From NCBI GenBank assembly GCA_900544865.1, contig UQXA01000002.1, positions 85,473 through 149,472 on the forward strand: DNA of 64,000 nt. Reading direction: 5' to 3'. Below the pieces are notes generated by a model that saw only the letters and a list, made by a program, of their open reading frames with translations, had not been told where the DNA came from and made no database searches. This document shows positions 52,062 to 60,061 of the stretch, piece after piece; position 1 is the stretch's first letter; the number at the start of each line of letters is the position of its first letter. The DNA is from an uncultured Collinsella sp. Lineage in GTDB: Bacteria > Actinomycetota > Coriobacteriia > Coriobacteriales > Coriobacteriaceae. The translations under genes and the position numbers were made by a program.

Positions 52062-52760
52062 TTACTCCTCGTCTTCGGCGTCGTCAGATTTTTTAACGCT
52101 AGCACGCTTCTTCTTTTTGGAGAGATCCAGGCCAAAACGTTTAACAAGCATTTCGCAAATCTCGCTCGAACGGGCCTTGAGATAGCTGCCCTTGCCGTTC
52201 TCGGCATCGAACTTAAGGCGCAGCGCAAGCTTCTCGGCGATCTCGGCATCGATCTCGCCTTTGCCAAACTCGTACAGGCAGCCGAGCATATCGCGATACT
52301 CGAGGTCACCGTGGTAGCACTGGATGGCCTCGTCCAGGATGGGCCAAGCCTCGCGCGAACGCTCGACGCTCGTGGCACCCCACACGCACAGCAGGCGGAA
52401 GGCGGCATAGCGCAGCGTGGAGGAAATCTCGTCAAACAGTGCGGTCTCGGCGCCCTCAAAGGCATCGCCCAGCTGGTCGGGGCAGGTGGTGGCGAGCGCC
52501 GCCAGGGCATCGAGGGCCTCCCAGCGAGTCTGAGCCTCGGGCCGGTCGAGCGCCTCGATCAGCGCGGGCACGCAGGGCACGACGCGCTGCGGGTCGCGCT
52601 CGGCAAGCAGGTGCAGCACGCGGGCGGCAAACTGGCGGATACGGCGCGTGGGGCAGCCGAGCTCCTGGACCAAGCGGTCGACGGTGTTCTCGTTCTCCTC
52701 TGCCAGCTGAAGCTGTGCCAGCTCCTCGTCGGTGAGCTGTTCGTCTTTGTTTTCTGCCAT
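52062..52760 (-). CDS. HEAT-repeat-like protein
   Basis: 232 residues, almost all helical. Repeated units such as RRIRQFAARVLHLLAERDPQRVVPCVPALIEALDRPEAQTRWEALDALAALA indicate HEAT or armadillo-type repeats that bind other proteins. The C-terminus is Lys-rich (KKKKRASVKK). It lies 6 bases upstream of the dehydrogenase gene and downstream of a small membrane protein gene in the same operon. The partner is unknown. Confidence 0.7.
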   Translation of the reverse strand: MAENKDEQLTDEELAQLQLAEENENTVDRLVQELGCPTRRIRQFAARVLHLLAERDPQRVVPCVPALIEALDRPEAQTRWEALDALAALATTCPDQLGDAFEGAETALFDEISSTLRYAAFRLLCVWGATSVERSREAWPILDEAIQCYHGDLEYRDMLGCLYEFGKGEIDAEIAEKLALRLKFDAENGKGSYLKARSSEICEMLVKRFGLDLSKKKKRASVKKSDDAEDEE

Positions 52761-52775
52761 AGTTACCTCTTCTTA

Positions 52776-53204
52776 CTATTTCTTAGCGTGCTTGCCAGCA
52801 CCCTTGCTGTCATCGGTGACCGAGATGAGCTGTCGATCGGCCGCGCCATTGCGACGCGCACGGCGGCGTTCCTCGGCGTCGCCCGCGTCGGCGGCGGCAC
52901 GGTGAGCCTTGTTGACGTTAAAGACCTCGTCGTGCTTGCGCCACGGGCCGACGGACTCGCCAAAGCTCATCTTAAGGCCGGCGATAAAGCCGCCGAGCCA
53001 GCCGATCGGCGCAAACTGCACCAGCGGGAACAGTGAGAACACCCAGGTCAGCAGGACGACTGCCGCCGCTCCCGCAAAGTTGGCAATCCAGTAGTCGCGC
53101 TTGGTGATGACACGCTTTTCGCACGCCCACTGGCCGCACAAAAAGCCAATGTAGATCGCAAAGAGAAAGAGCACCAGCGCAAGCACCACGAACGTCCAGC
53201 TCAT
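52776..53204 (-). CDS. Small two-helix membrane protein
   Basis: 142 residues from ATG 53204 with GGGGAG upstream; the longer upstream frame overlaps the preceding dehydrogenase and is not used. Membrane helices lie near residues 3-21 (FVVLALVLFLFAIYIGF) and 42-60 (GAAAVVLLTWVFSLFPL), with a charged C-terminal cytoplasmic tail. No family is recognised. It starts 5 bases after the dehydrogenase stop, so it is in the same operon. Confidence 0.65.
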   Translation of the reverse strand: MSWTFVVLALVLFLFAIYIGFLCGQWACEKRVITKRDYWIANFAGAAAVVLLTWVFSLFPLVQFAPIGWLGGFIAGLKMSFGESVGPWRKHDEVFNVNKAHRAAADAGDAEERRRARRNGAADRQLISVTDDSKGAGKHAKK

Positions 53205-53209
53205 GGGCG

Positions 53210-54253
53210 CTACTCCCCGTGATGGTGGCCGCAGCAGCACTCGTGGCCCTCGTCGTGGTGGTGGCCACAACCGCACTCGTGATCGTCGCCATGCTCGCCG
53301 CAACCGCAGCCTTCCTCGTGAGCGCCATGCTCCTCGGGACGATACTGCGACCAGTCCAGACCGGCGGCGATGGCGTCGGCCTCCTCCTTATAGAGGACCG
53401 TGACGGCCTGGGTACCCAGCTTGGCACCACCGATGGCGTCGAGCATGTCGTAGAGCGTAAAGGCCACGTCGGCACCGGGCAGCGCAAGCTCGCGGTCGTC
53501 GGCATAGGCGAGCGCCAAGCGCAGGTCCTTGATAAAGTGCTCGACCATAAAGCCGGGCTTGTAGTCGCCGTCGAGCGCCTTGGGAGCCAGGCTCTCCATG
53601 GCGCCGGACTTGCCGGTGCCGCCCAGGATCATCTGGCGGGTCTTCTCCAGGTCAAGGCCGCTCAACTCGGCAAATGCCATGGCGTCTGCCATGCCGACCA
53701 TGCAGGCGCCCAGCGACACCTGGTTGGCGAGCTTGGCAGCCTGGCCCTTGCCGGCGCCGTCGAAGCAGCAGATGTTGGCCGCAAAGGTGGCAAGGATGTC
53801 GCGGACCGGCGCGATGTCGTTCTCGGTAGCGCCCACGATAGCCGTGAGCGTACCGGCGATAGCGCCCGACTCGCCGCCGGTGACGGGGCAGTCAAACGCC
53901 ATGCGACCAGAAACCTGGGCGGCCTCGGCAATGTCACGGGCAAGCTCGGGCAAGCTCGTGGTGAGGTCGATCAAGACCGCACCCGGCTTGGTGCACGCGA
54001 GCAGGCCGTCGCCCGCCAGGTAGAGTTCCTCGACCTCGGAGGGATAGCCCACCATGGTAAAGACGACATCGGCGTTCGCCGCGGCATCGGCCGGCGTATC
54101 TGCCCAGACGGCGCCGCGCTCGATAAGCGCCGCCGCCTTGGACTTGGTGCGGTTGTTGACCGTGACGGGATAGCCGGCGTCCAGAATGTGGCCGGCGATG
54201 GGGGCACCCATGATTCCGGTGCCAATGAATGCGACGGAGAGCTTGTTTGCCAT
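53210..54253 (-). CDS. NAD(P)-binding 3-hydroxyacid dehydrogenase (GarR/HIBADH type) with His/Cys-rich tail
   Basis: 347 residues. The N-terminal Rossmann motif is VAFIGTGIMGAPIAGHILDAG; the substrate loop DCPVTGGESGA and catalytic Lys region GKGQAAKLANQVSLG fit 3-hydroxyisobutyrate or tartronate-semialdehyde reductases (usual length about 290-300). Residues about 306-347 form an added tail with repeated CGCGEHGDD and CGCGHHHDE-type units, about 12 His and 8 Cys, which would bind transition metals. The true substrate is unknown. Confidence 0.85.
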   Translation of the reverse strand: MANKLSVAFIGTGIMGAPIAGHILDAGYPVTVNNRTKSKAAALIERGAVWADTPADAAANADVVFTMVGYPSEVEELYLAGDGLLACTKPGAVLIDLTTSLPELARDIAEAAQVSGRMAFDCPVTGGESGAIAGTLTAIVGATENDIAPVRDILATFAANICCFDGAGKGQAAKLANQVSLGACMVGMADAMAFAELSGLDLEKTRQMILGGTGKSGAMESLAPKALDGDYKPGFMVEHFIKDLRLALAYADDRELALPGADVAFTLYDMLDAIGGAKLGTQAVTVLYKEEADAIAAGLDWSQYRPEEHGAHEEGCGCGEHGDDHECGCGHHHDEGHECCCGHHHGE

Positions 54254-54351
54254 GAAACCTTTCCTTTTGGGTTGGGTGTTGTTACCAGGTTGAATACTCG
54301 GTGCCAGCGTTTGGGCTGTGAGTCGAGGGCGATTACGGACGCAGCGCTTGC

Positions 54352-55308
54352 CTACTGACCGCGCACGCGGCGGGCGATACGGTCGGAAAGCGACGCCTTG
54401 TCGGCGCGGTTCTTACCCCAAAACGCGCAGCCCACCATGCCGGGGCCCACGTGCGAGCCGATGGTGGGACCCACGGAGCCGCGAATGATCGTGACGTCGG
54501 CGCAACCCTCCTCCTTGCGGATGGCGGCTTCGAGCCAGTCACCATCCTTTTCGGCATCGGCCGTCATGATGGCGATGGGCATGGTGCGATCGGGCACGTA
54601 GTTCTCGCGGAACGACTTGAGGATGGACTTGAGCGCCTTCTTGCGGCCGCGGTTGACGCCGATCAGCGACAGCGAGCCGGCCAGGTCGTAGGAGAGCTCG
54701 GGCTTGACGTCGAGCTTTGCCGTGAGCTGCGCCGCCGCGGGAGGAATGCGGCCGCCGGCAGCCAGTGCGTCGAAGCTCTCGAGCGTAAAGTAGCCGTGCA
54801 CGTAGGTTTTTGCCTCGTTTGCCCAATCGACCAGCTGTTTGGCGGTCAGTCCCGCCGAACGCTGGCGCACGGCCTCGAGCGCCAAGAGCGCGCCGGTCGC
54901 GCAGGGCAGAGCGTTGTCGACCACGTAGAGCTCAAAGTTGGGATACTCGGCGCGCACGGCATCTGCCGCCTGGCACGCGGAGTTGTAGCTCGACGACAGC
55001 GCCGAGGTAAAGCACAGGTAGACCGTGGGCGTACCCTCTTTGGCGCACTCGGTAAAGAACTCGATATAGCGACCGAGCGACACAGCCGAGGTGGACACGC
55101 GGGCACCGGCGCGCATGCGGTCGTAGAACTCCTTAGGGCTCATGCTCGACCAGATGTCGTCTGTGCGCTCCTCGCCATCGATAATAAAGGGAAAACCCAG
55201 GATATCGACATCGAGGTTCGCGGCGACCTCGGGGCTAAAGTCGCAGCAGGTATCGACGACGATGCGGCAACGGTTCGAATGACCGGCGGATGCGGCCTTG
55301 TCCATCAA
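54352..55308 (-). CDS. DegV-family fatty-acid-binding protein
   Basis: 318 residues. DegV motifs: RIVVDTCCDFSPEVAANLDV, MRAGARVSTSAVSLGRYIEFF, CFTSALSSSYNSACQAADAV and VGPTIGSHVGPGMVGCAFWG. DegV proteins bind fatty acids and act as FakB partners of the FakA kinase. It is preceded by the terminator of hpf and has no fakA gene nearby. Confidence 0.9.
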   Translation of the reverse strand: MMDKAASAGHSNRCRIVVDTCCDFSPEVAANLDVDILGFPFIIDGEERTDDIWSSMSPKEFYDRMRAGARVSTSAVSLGRYIEFFTECAKEGTPTVYLCFTSALSSSYNSACQAADAVRAEYPNFELYVVDNALPCATGALLALEAVRQRSAGLTAKQLVDWANEAKTYVHGYFTLESFDALAAGGRIPPAAAQLTAKLDVKPELSYDLAGSLSLIGVNRGRKKALKSILKSFRENYVPDRTMPIAIMTADAEKDGDWLEAAIRKEEGCADVTIIRGSVGPTIGSHVGPGMVGCAFWGKNRADKASLSDRIARRVRGQ

Positions 55309-55323
55309 AGCGACTCCTTACGT

Positions 55324-55355
55324 AAAAAGGCGGCCACCCGCATGGGATGGCCGCC
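55324..55355 (-). terminator. Terminator of hpf
   Basis: GGCGGCCA/TGGCCGCC stem, followed by TTTTTACG on the minus strand; 30 bases past the hpf stop. Confidence 0.75.
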
Positions 55356-55384
55356 AACCGTTAACTCATGCAAGTTAACGTATT

Positions 55385-55969
55385 TTACTCGTCAAGTGTT
55401 TCGATGCGGGGCTTGATGATGCCATATCCACCATTCTTACGGTGATACACCACATTGATGAGACCGGTCGTCGCGTTCTCGAACACGTAGAAGTCGTGGC
55501 CCAGCAGATCGGTCTGCACCAGCGCCTGCTCCTCAGTCATCGGGGTGACATCGATGACCTTCTCGCGGACGAGCAGGTCGTCCTCCTCCTCGGGCAGCAG
55601 CAGGTCAGCCAGATCCTCGACGCGCTCGACCGGCGCAACATCCGCGGCGCTGGCACCACCCTGGCGGTTGTCCACGACCTTGGTCTTGAACTTGCGCAGC
55701 TGGCGGGTAACCTTATCGGCGGAGAGGTCGATGGCGGCATACATATCTGCGCCGTGCTCGGCAACGCGAATCACCGAACCGCGGGCACGAACCGTGACCT
55801 CGACGATTGCCGGGTTGGGGTTCGAGGGGTTCTTCTCATAACGAAGCACGACGTCGACTGTCATGGGCTCGATGTCGAAAACCTTGAGCGCCTCGCCGAT
55901 CTTCTCATTCACATGCGCACGCAGAGCATCGGTTACCGTCGTCTTGCGTCCAGAAACCTTGATATCCAT
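55385..55969 (-). CDS. hpf: Ribosome hibernation promoting factor, long form
   Basis: 194 residues from ATG 55969 (GGAGCCACG upstream). The N-terminal RaiA/YfiA domain (MDIKVSGRKTTVTDALRAHV, then VEVTVRARGSVIRVAE) is joined by an acidic linker to the long-form C-terminal dimerisation domain (PMTEEQALVQTDLLGHDFYVFEN, INVVYHRKNGGYGIIKP). It silences 70S ribosomes by forming 100S dimers in stationary phase. Confidence 0.95.
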   Translation of the reverse strand: MDIKVSGRKTTVTDALRAHVNEKIGEALKVFDIEPMTVDVVLRYEKNPSNPNPAIVEVTVRARGSVIRVAEHGADMYAAIDLSADKVTRQLRKFKTKVVDNRQGGASAADVAPVERVEDLADLLLPEEEDDLLVREKVIDVTPMTEEQALVQTDLLGHDFYVFENATTGLINVVYHRKNGGYGIIKPRIETLDE

Positions 55970-56186
55970 ACGTGGCTCCAATCTGCCTCGGGGACTTACT
56001 GTACTGGCTATGTACCCATTGCCGTGCATTTAATCACGCGAATTCCCAAAGACCCGAATAACGACTGCTTGATACCGCATACCGAAGTCTCGCACTTTTC
56101 CGTGGCAAAGTGCGCTATAGGAAGGCGTCGACGGAGTTAATTTTTCTCCTGGAAATTAGCTTTGACCTGCTAGTTTTACCAAAATA
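55970..56186. other. Intergenic region upstream of hpf
   Basis: No gene, hairpin or strong repeat was seen apart from the terminator that follows; it presumably holds the hpf promoter. Confidence 0.4.
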
Positions 56187-56220
56187 GAAAAGCCGGGCTC
56201 CCCTATTTGGGAGACCCGGC
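56187..56220 (-). terminator. Terminator of solute-binding lipoprotein gene
   Basis: GCCGGG...CCCGGC with inner TCCC/GGGA; followed by TTTTCTATTTTGG on the minus strand. Confidence 0.75.
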
Positions 56221-56286
56221 CATGCGTGTTGAAACCGTGAAGAAGCGCCTTGTTCGGTGTATGGCAGACGCCACCCCTACCAATAA

Positions 56287-57279
56287 CTAGCTATTGAGCT
56301 TGTTGATGTCATCGTCGGTGATGGCGCCCTCCTGGCTAGACGACGGACTGTCGCCGTTGTTATCAGAGGCGTCGCCATCGGAGGACTCGGTCTCGTTGGA
56401 CGTGGAGTCGGATGCCTGCACATTGGCCCCCGAAACAGTCTTGGCGGTAAGGTCATAGGGCATTTGGCCATACCAGACGCAGTGGACCGCCTCGAGCGTG
56501 CCGTCGACCGTGATGCCGTCGAGGGCATCACTCACGGCACGGCACAGCTCATCGTTAGAGCTAAGGCCTGCGACGCCAAGCGTGGAGGGTGCCTCGAGCG
56601 TGCCGACATAGGAGATCTGGCTCATCAGGCGCGCGAGGTAACCACCGGCCGTGGAATCACAGATCACGTAATCGACCTCGCCCGACTCGAGTGCCTCGAA
56701 GCACTCGTTGATGTTGGAGAAGGTCTTTTGGTTGGCCGTGATGCTCTGCTTGGCAAGCGCTTCCTGCGAGGCTGAGGAGGTCTGAACGCCCAGGGTAGCG
56801 GTGTTAAGCGTTTCGGTGGAAACGCTCAGCGACTCGCCGTCACTGCTCTTGCCGAATACGGCGGGGGCGTCGTACAGACAGGTGCCAAGTGAGCTGATAT
56901 CGCCGTCCGTAGACCTGGCGTCGCCAATAAAGATGTCGGCCTTTTTATCGCTGAGCGCGGAATCGGCCGAGGACGCATCGACAAAGGCGACTTTGAGACC
57001 CATGCGGCATGCAAGGGCACGAGCGGCATCGACCGCATAGCCCGTGAGGTTTCCGTCGGCATCCTGCATGGCTTGCGGGGCATCGGAAGTATCGAGGGCG
57101 ACCGTCAGGGTTCCCGGCGTGACCAGGGCATCGTCCGATACCGTGGGGGTAACGGTCTCGCGCTCGATCTGGTCGATCGTGGGCGTCGTGAACGTGGACA
57201 GTGGATTGAACGCACATCCACTCAGGCCCAAAACGGCAATGACCGCCGCGGTCCCAGCACCTAACCGAGCCGCATGCAT
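56287..57279 (-). CDS. Solute-binding lipoprotein (amino-acid ABC transporter type)
   Basis: 330 residues from ATG 57279 (GAGGGG 7 bases upstream); an ATG at 57297 is an alternative. The lipoprotein signal ends in VLGLSGC, so the mature protein begins with a lipidated Cys. The binding fold has TPGTLTVALDTSDAPQAM, GYAVDAARALACRMGLKVAFVD and EALESGEVDYVICDSTAGGY, typical of polar-amino-acid binding proteins. A Ser/Asp-rich C-terminal tail (about 290-330) is unusual. No permease or ATPase gene is adjacent. Confidence 0.85.
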   Translation of the reverse strand: MHAARLGAGTAAVIAVLGLSGCAFNPLSTFTTPTIDQIERETVTPTVSDDALVTPGTLTVALDTSDAPQAMQDADGNLTGYAVDAARALACRMGLKVAFVDASSADSALSDKKADIFIGDARSTDGDISSLGTCLYDAPAVFGKSSDGESLSVSTETLNTATLGVQTSSASQEALAKQSITANQKTFSNINECFEALESGEVDYVICDSTAGGYLARLMSQISYVGTLEAPSTLGVAGLSSNDELCRAVSDALDGITVDGTLEAVHCVWYGQMPYDLTAKTVSGANVQASDSTSNETESSDGDASDNNGDSPSSSQEGAITDDDINKLNS

Positions 57280-57779
57280 CAAGCTGCCCCTCACCATGTC
57301 CACTACCCTGCCTTCTGTGTCGTATACAATCCGTGCCCTGCACGGAATATCGGGTTGTTCCCACCAGCTGACCTGGTATTTGACCCCACACTTGCGCACC
57401 GGGGCGTTTGCTCGGGAGGCCGCAGCCACCTTCACGACTGGCCCGCTCGCCCGCGAGGCGGTATTGCCCCAAAGAAAGTAGAACGGACGGTGCGGCTTAC
57501 ATCTAGGACGCGCCATGATCGCGCCGCGCGCACGCGGTCGCTTACGTGGATCCCTTTGACCGCGTCTGTCTTGGACTAGGATGGGCATTTCGTCCGTCCG
57601 CAACCACAGCCTGGCAGGAACGTAGGGCATTATAGCTAAGTTCAAGCTATAGTTTAAGGTTAGGGACGTTATTCGCATCGCGAGCACAGATTTCGCAGGT
57701 CGGGGCGGACCATTCGTGCCCCCATGAAGCCCGGAGCTCCCCCACGGGGAGCCCCGGGGCACCCGTCTCAGGGTGCCGT
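57280..57779. other. Intergenic region upstream of lipoprotein gene
   Basis: An open frame extends upstream to 57795 but its Arg/Pro-rich sequence looks non-coding. No confident gene was seen; the lipoprotein promoter presumably lies here. Confidence 0.35.
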
Positions 57780-57994
57780 GTGCAAAAAACGGCAAATATG
57801 AGTACTGCTACCAATTTAGTAGCAGCGTATTTCCGCCCCACGAGCCCTTTTTGAGTTCCGCACAGCCCGCTTGGCGCCAAGATATTCCACATTCGTTTAT
57901 TATCTCTTCGCTGAATCCAGTTTTTCGGCCCAAGTTTCTTTATTTTTGCTGTCACTAATCTAGTAACAGTACTCATATTTGCCGTTTTTTGCAC
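57780..57994. repeat. Two inverted copies of a hairpin-bearing repeat with 28-bp perfect arms
   Basis: Arms 57780-57807 (GTGCAAAAAACGGCAAATAT...) and 57967-57994 are perfectly complementary over 28 bp. Just inside each arm is a small hairpin: CTGCTAC/GTAGCAG (57805-57825) and CTGTCAC/GTAACAG (57949-57969). The 115 bases between hold no gene. It looks like two head-to-head insertions of one short repeat. Confidence 0.75.
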
Positions 57995-58030
57995 ATGGCA
58001 TATAAACAGACCCCCTATAAAGCCATAGTT

Positions 58031-59143
58031 TTACGCCGGCTTGAGCCCAAAGCACGCTCGGAGCGTATTCAGCAGAGCATCTTGCCTCTTTCGACGAGCC
58101 TCTACACGATTCTGATATCGTTTACCCATGCGCTGGTGGATGCGCCATGCGAGCGCTTCCATCGCTTCCATGTCGCAGAGCATCTCGTTGTTGACCGTCG
58201 CGACCTCGATTCCCATGGACGCCAAACCCGTATTGCGTTTTTCATCGTGAATGCGCCCGCCGCGAGACGAATGGCCCTGCTCACCGTTGTATTCCAGGTC
58301 AAACCGAGCTGCTTCCTGATAGGCATCGCAAACCGCATACGGCATCCCCGAGATCGCCTGCGCACGGTCGTTGAACTCGATCTTGTGGTCGGTCTTAAAG
58401 GGACCGCAGGCAAATCCGCCATAAGAAAACGGAAGCGAAAACATGGCAAGCATGATGCATTCCATGGGTGAGCGCAGGTTTTCCGACAGAAAGGGGCACA
58501 GCCGCCGCAGCTGCTTGGCCGCGCTCCCCTTGCATGCCGCAAGGTAATCTGCCAGGCGATCGGGCGTCAGCACTGGCTCGACCTCAAAGTAGCCCACATC
58601 TGACGGCTGGTCCTTATCCTTTGCAAGCCTGTTCACGGTAGGCGAGCTGTAGGGAGGCAAATACTGCCCGCGATCGCTCAGCGAAATCTTGGAGCACAGC
58701 TCCTGGGCCAGGGCAAATGCCTGGATACAGCCGACTTCGCGCGCAACGGCGGCACAGAGGGCCTCGGGAGACAAGCTGTACACCCCCGGCTCCACCTCAA
58801 AAATCGAAGCGTCCGGCAGGCCTGTAGAACAAACGGACCAGCTTGCACCAGGCATGCGGCGACGCTGCTTTGCAGACCCCACCAGTAGGCACAGGTCTTC
58901 TTGAACCTCGCCACTCACGACCCCGATCCTCACCAAATCGGGAAGATAGATGTCCTCGGCCGAGGGCGACGATGCGCGCAGCACACGGCACTCTTCATCG
59001 GGAGCGAGGTCCCTCCAACTGATGTAACCCATTTGTCGGCGCTCGGCGCGCATCATGCGCAGCGCCGAGGCGCCAGCCAGGATTACAGAGGCCGCCAGTT
59101 GCTCGCTTGTCGGCTCGATGCGTCGCGCTATCTTCACTGCCAC
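58031..59143 (-). CDS. Uncharacterised protein with C-terminal DUF559/Vsr-like nuclease-fold region
   Basis: 370 residues from GTG 59143 (AGGGGTGG upstream), 10 bases after comF; the frame upstream overlaps comF and is not coding. The N-terminal half (EECRVLRASSPSAEDIYLPDLVRIGVVSG) has no known match. The C-terminal ARFDLEYNGEQGHSS, IHDEKRNTGLASMGIEVATVNNEMLCD resembles DUF559 proteins: E-x-G/N-G-E-Q-H, then D-x-x-R and a G-x-V strand, as in PD-(D/E)XK nucleases. A role in defence or DNA processing is inference. Confidence 0.7.
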   Translation of the reverse strand: MAVKIARRIEPTSEQLAASVILAGASALRMMRAERRQMGYISWRDLAPDEECRVLRASSPSAEDIYLPDLVRIGVVSGEVQEDLCLLVGSAKQRRRMPGASWSVCSTGLPDASIFEVEPGVYSLSPEALCAAVAREVGCIQAFALAQELCSKISLSDRGQYLPPYSSPTVNRLAKDKDQPSDVGYFEVEPVLTPDRLADYLAACKGSAAKQLRRLCPFLSENLRSPMECIMLAMFSLPFSYGGFACGPFKTDHKIEFNDRAQAISGMPYAVCDAYQEAARFDLEYNGEQGHSSRGGRIHDEKRNTGLASMGIEVATVNNEMLCDMEAMEALAWRIHQRMGKRYQNRVEARRKRQDALLNTLRACFGLKPA

Positions 59144-59153
59144 AAAACCACCC

Positions 59154-59960
59154 CTACCAAACGCGTGCGATAGCGAGGCCATCGACGGCCGCGGCACCGG
59201 CACGTTTGAGCTCCGCCGAGGCTGCTGCCATGGTCGCGCCCGTGGTAATGACATCATCGATGAGCAGCAGACGGCGGCCGCGCACATCCTCGACCGTCTC
59301 GTACACGCCCCGGGCATGCTCCCGGCGCTCATCGCGGCCGAGCTCTCGCTGGTCACCATGACCGTATTTGACCAGGGCGTCCAGCAACGGGACACCCGAA
59401 AGATCGCAAAACGAGCGCGCAATTGCTTCCATATGGTCGAATCCACGCCGCCGAAACGCCGCCGCAGTCGCGGGCACAAACACCACCGCGTCCGCACCGG
59501 ACAGCACACCGCCGTAGCGATCGGGGGGTGCCGCCTGGGCATGCAAGACGGTGTCGTAGAATAGCTCCGCCAGATACGGTGCCAGACGGCGCTCTCCCGC
59601 ATCCTTGTACGCCTTGATGATGCGCGGCAGCGGATGTGCGTAGACGGCACACGCCAGACAGCGATCGAGCGCCTCGGCCATTGCCGAAGACGCGCCCTCG
59701 ACCGAGCACTCGGTGCACAGCAAATCCCCAAACGGGGCACCACATCGGATGCAGCTATGGCACGGGTCGATGAGCGCGAGCGATGCCAGACAATCCTGGC
59801 AGATCAGCGCACCGGAGCGCTCGCAGCCGGCGCATCGCGTGGGCGACAACGCCTCGAGCGCCTCGTATGTCACGTGCTCGGCAAGCGGTAGCAATTCGTC
59901 CGCAAACGGTAGGACACCTGCGCCCTGCAAGCGAGTCAATACGTTCAGATGTCTCTTCAT
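59154..59960 (-). CDS. comF: ComF-family phosphoribosyltransferase-like protein
   Basis: 268 residues. N-terminal zinc-finger cysteines (CAGCERSGALICQDC and CHSCIRCGAPFGDLLCTEC) are followed by a phosphoribosyltransferase fold with the PRPP loop LLLIDDVITTGATM. ComF helps take up single-stranded DNA in competent bacteria. It is followed by the nuclease-fold gene on the same strand and is downstream of the YaaT terminator. Confidence 0.92.
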   Translation of the reverse strand: MKRHLNVLTRLQGAGVLPFADELLPLAEHVTYEALEALSPTRCAGCERSGALICQDCLASLALIDPCHSCIRCGAPFGDLLCTECSVEGASSAMAEALDRCLACAVYAHPLPRIIKAYKDAGERRLAPYLAELFYDTVLHAQAAPPDRYGGVLSGADAVVFVPATAAAFRRRGFDHMEAIARSFCDLSGVPLLDALVKYGHGDQRELGRDERREHARGVYETVEDVRGRRLLLIDDVITTGATMAAASAELKRAGAAAVDGLAIARVW

Positions 59961-59963
59961 GAC

Positions 59964-59999
59964 ACAACCCTCCCTACGCGAAGGCGAAGGGAGGGTTGT
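59964..59999 (-). terminator. Terminator of tmk-holB-yaaT operon
   Basis: Perfect 12-bp stem ACAACCCTCCCT/AGGGAGGGTTGT. On the minus strand it follows the yaaT stop by 62 bases; a T-tract is weak. It also overlaps the comF upstream region. Confidence 0.6.
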
Positions 60000-60061
60000 C
60001 GGTGTAGAGCCATGATACCCAGAGGTGCTGGGGTCAGACAGGTTGCATCCGTTTACGGGCG

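Noticed and set aside
57280..57795. N-terminal extension of the solute-binding lipoprotein
   Set aside because: It would bury the lipoprotein signal 170 residues inside; the extension has no family features and better starts exist at 57279 or 57297.
59144..59743. N-terminal extension of the nuclease-fold protein
   Set aside because: It fully overlaps comF in another frame and is Arg/Ser-rich shadow sequence; GTG 59143 has a ribosome site.
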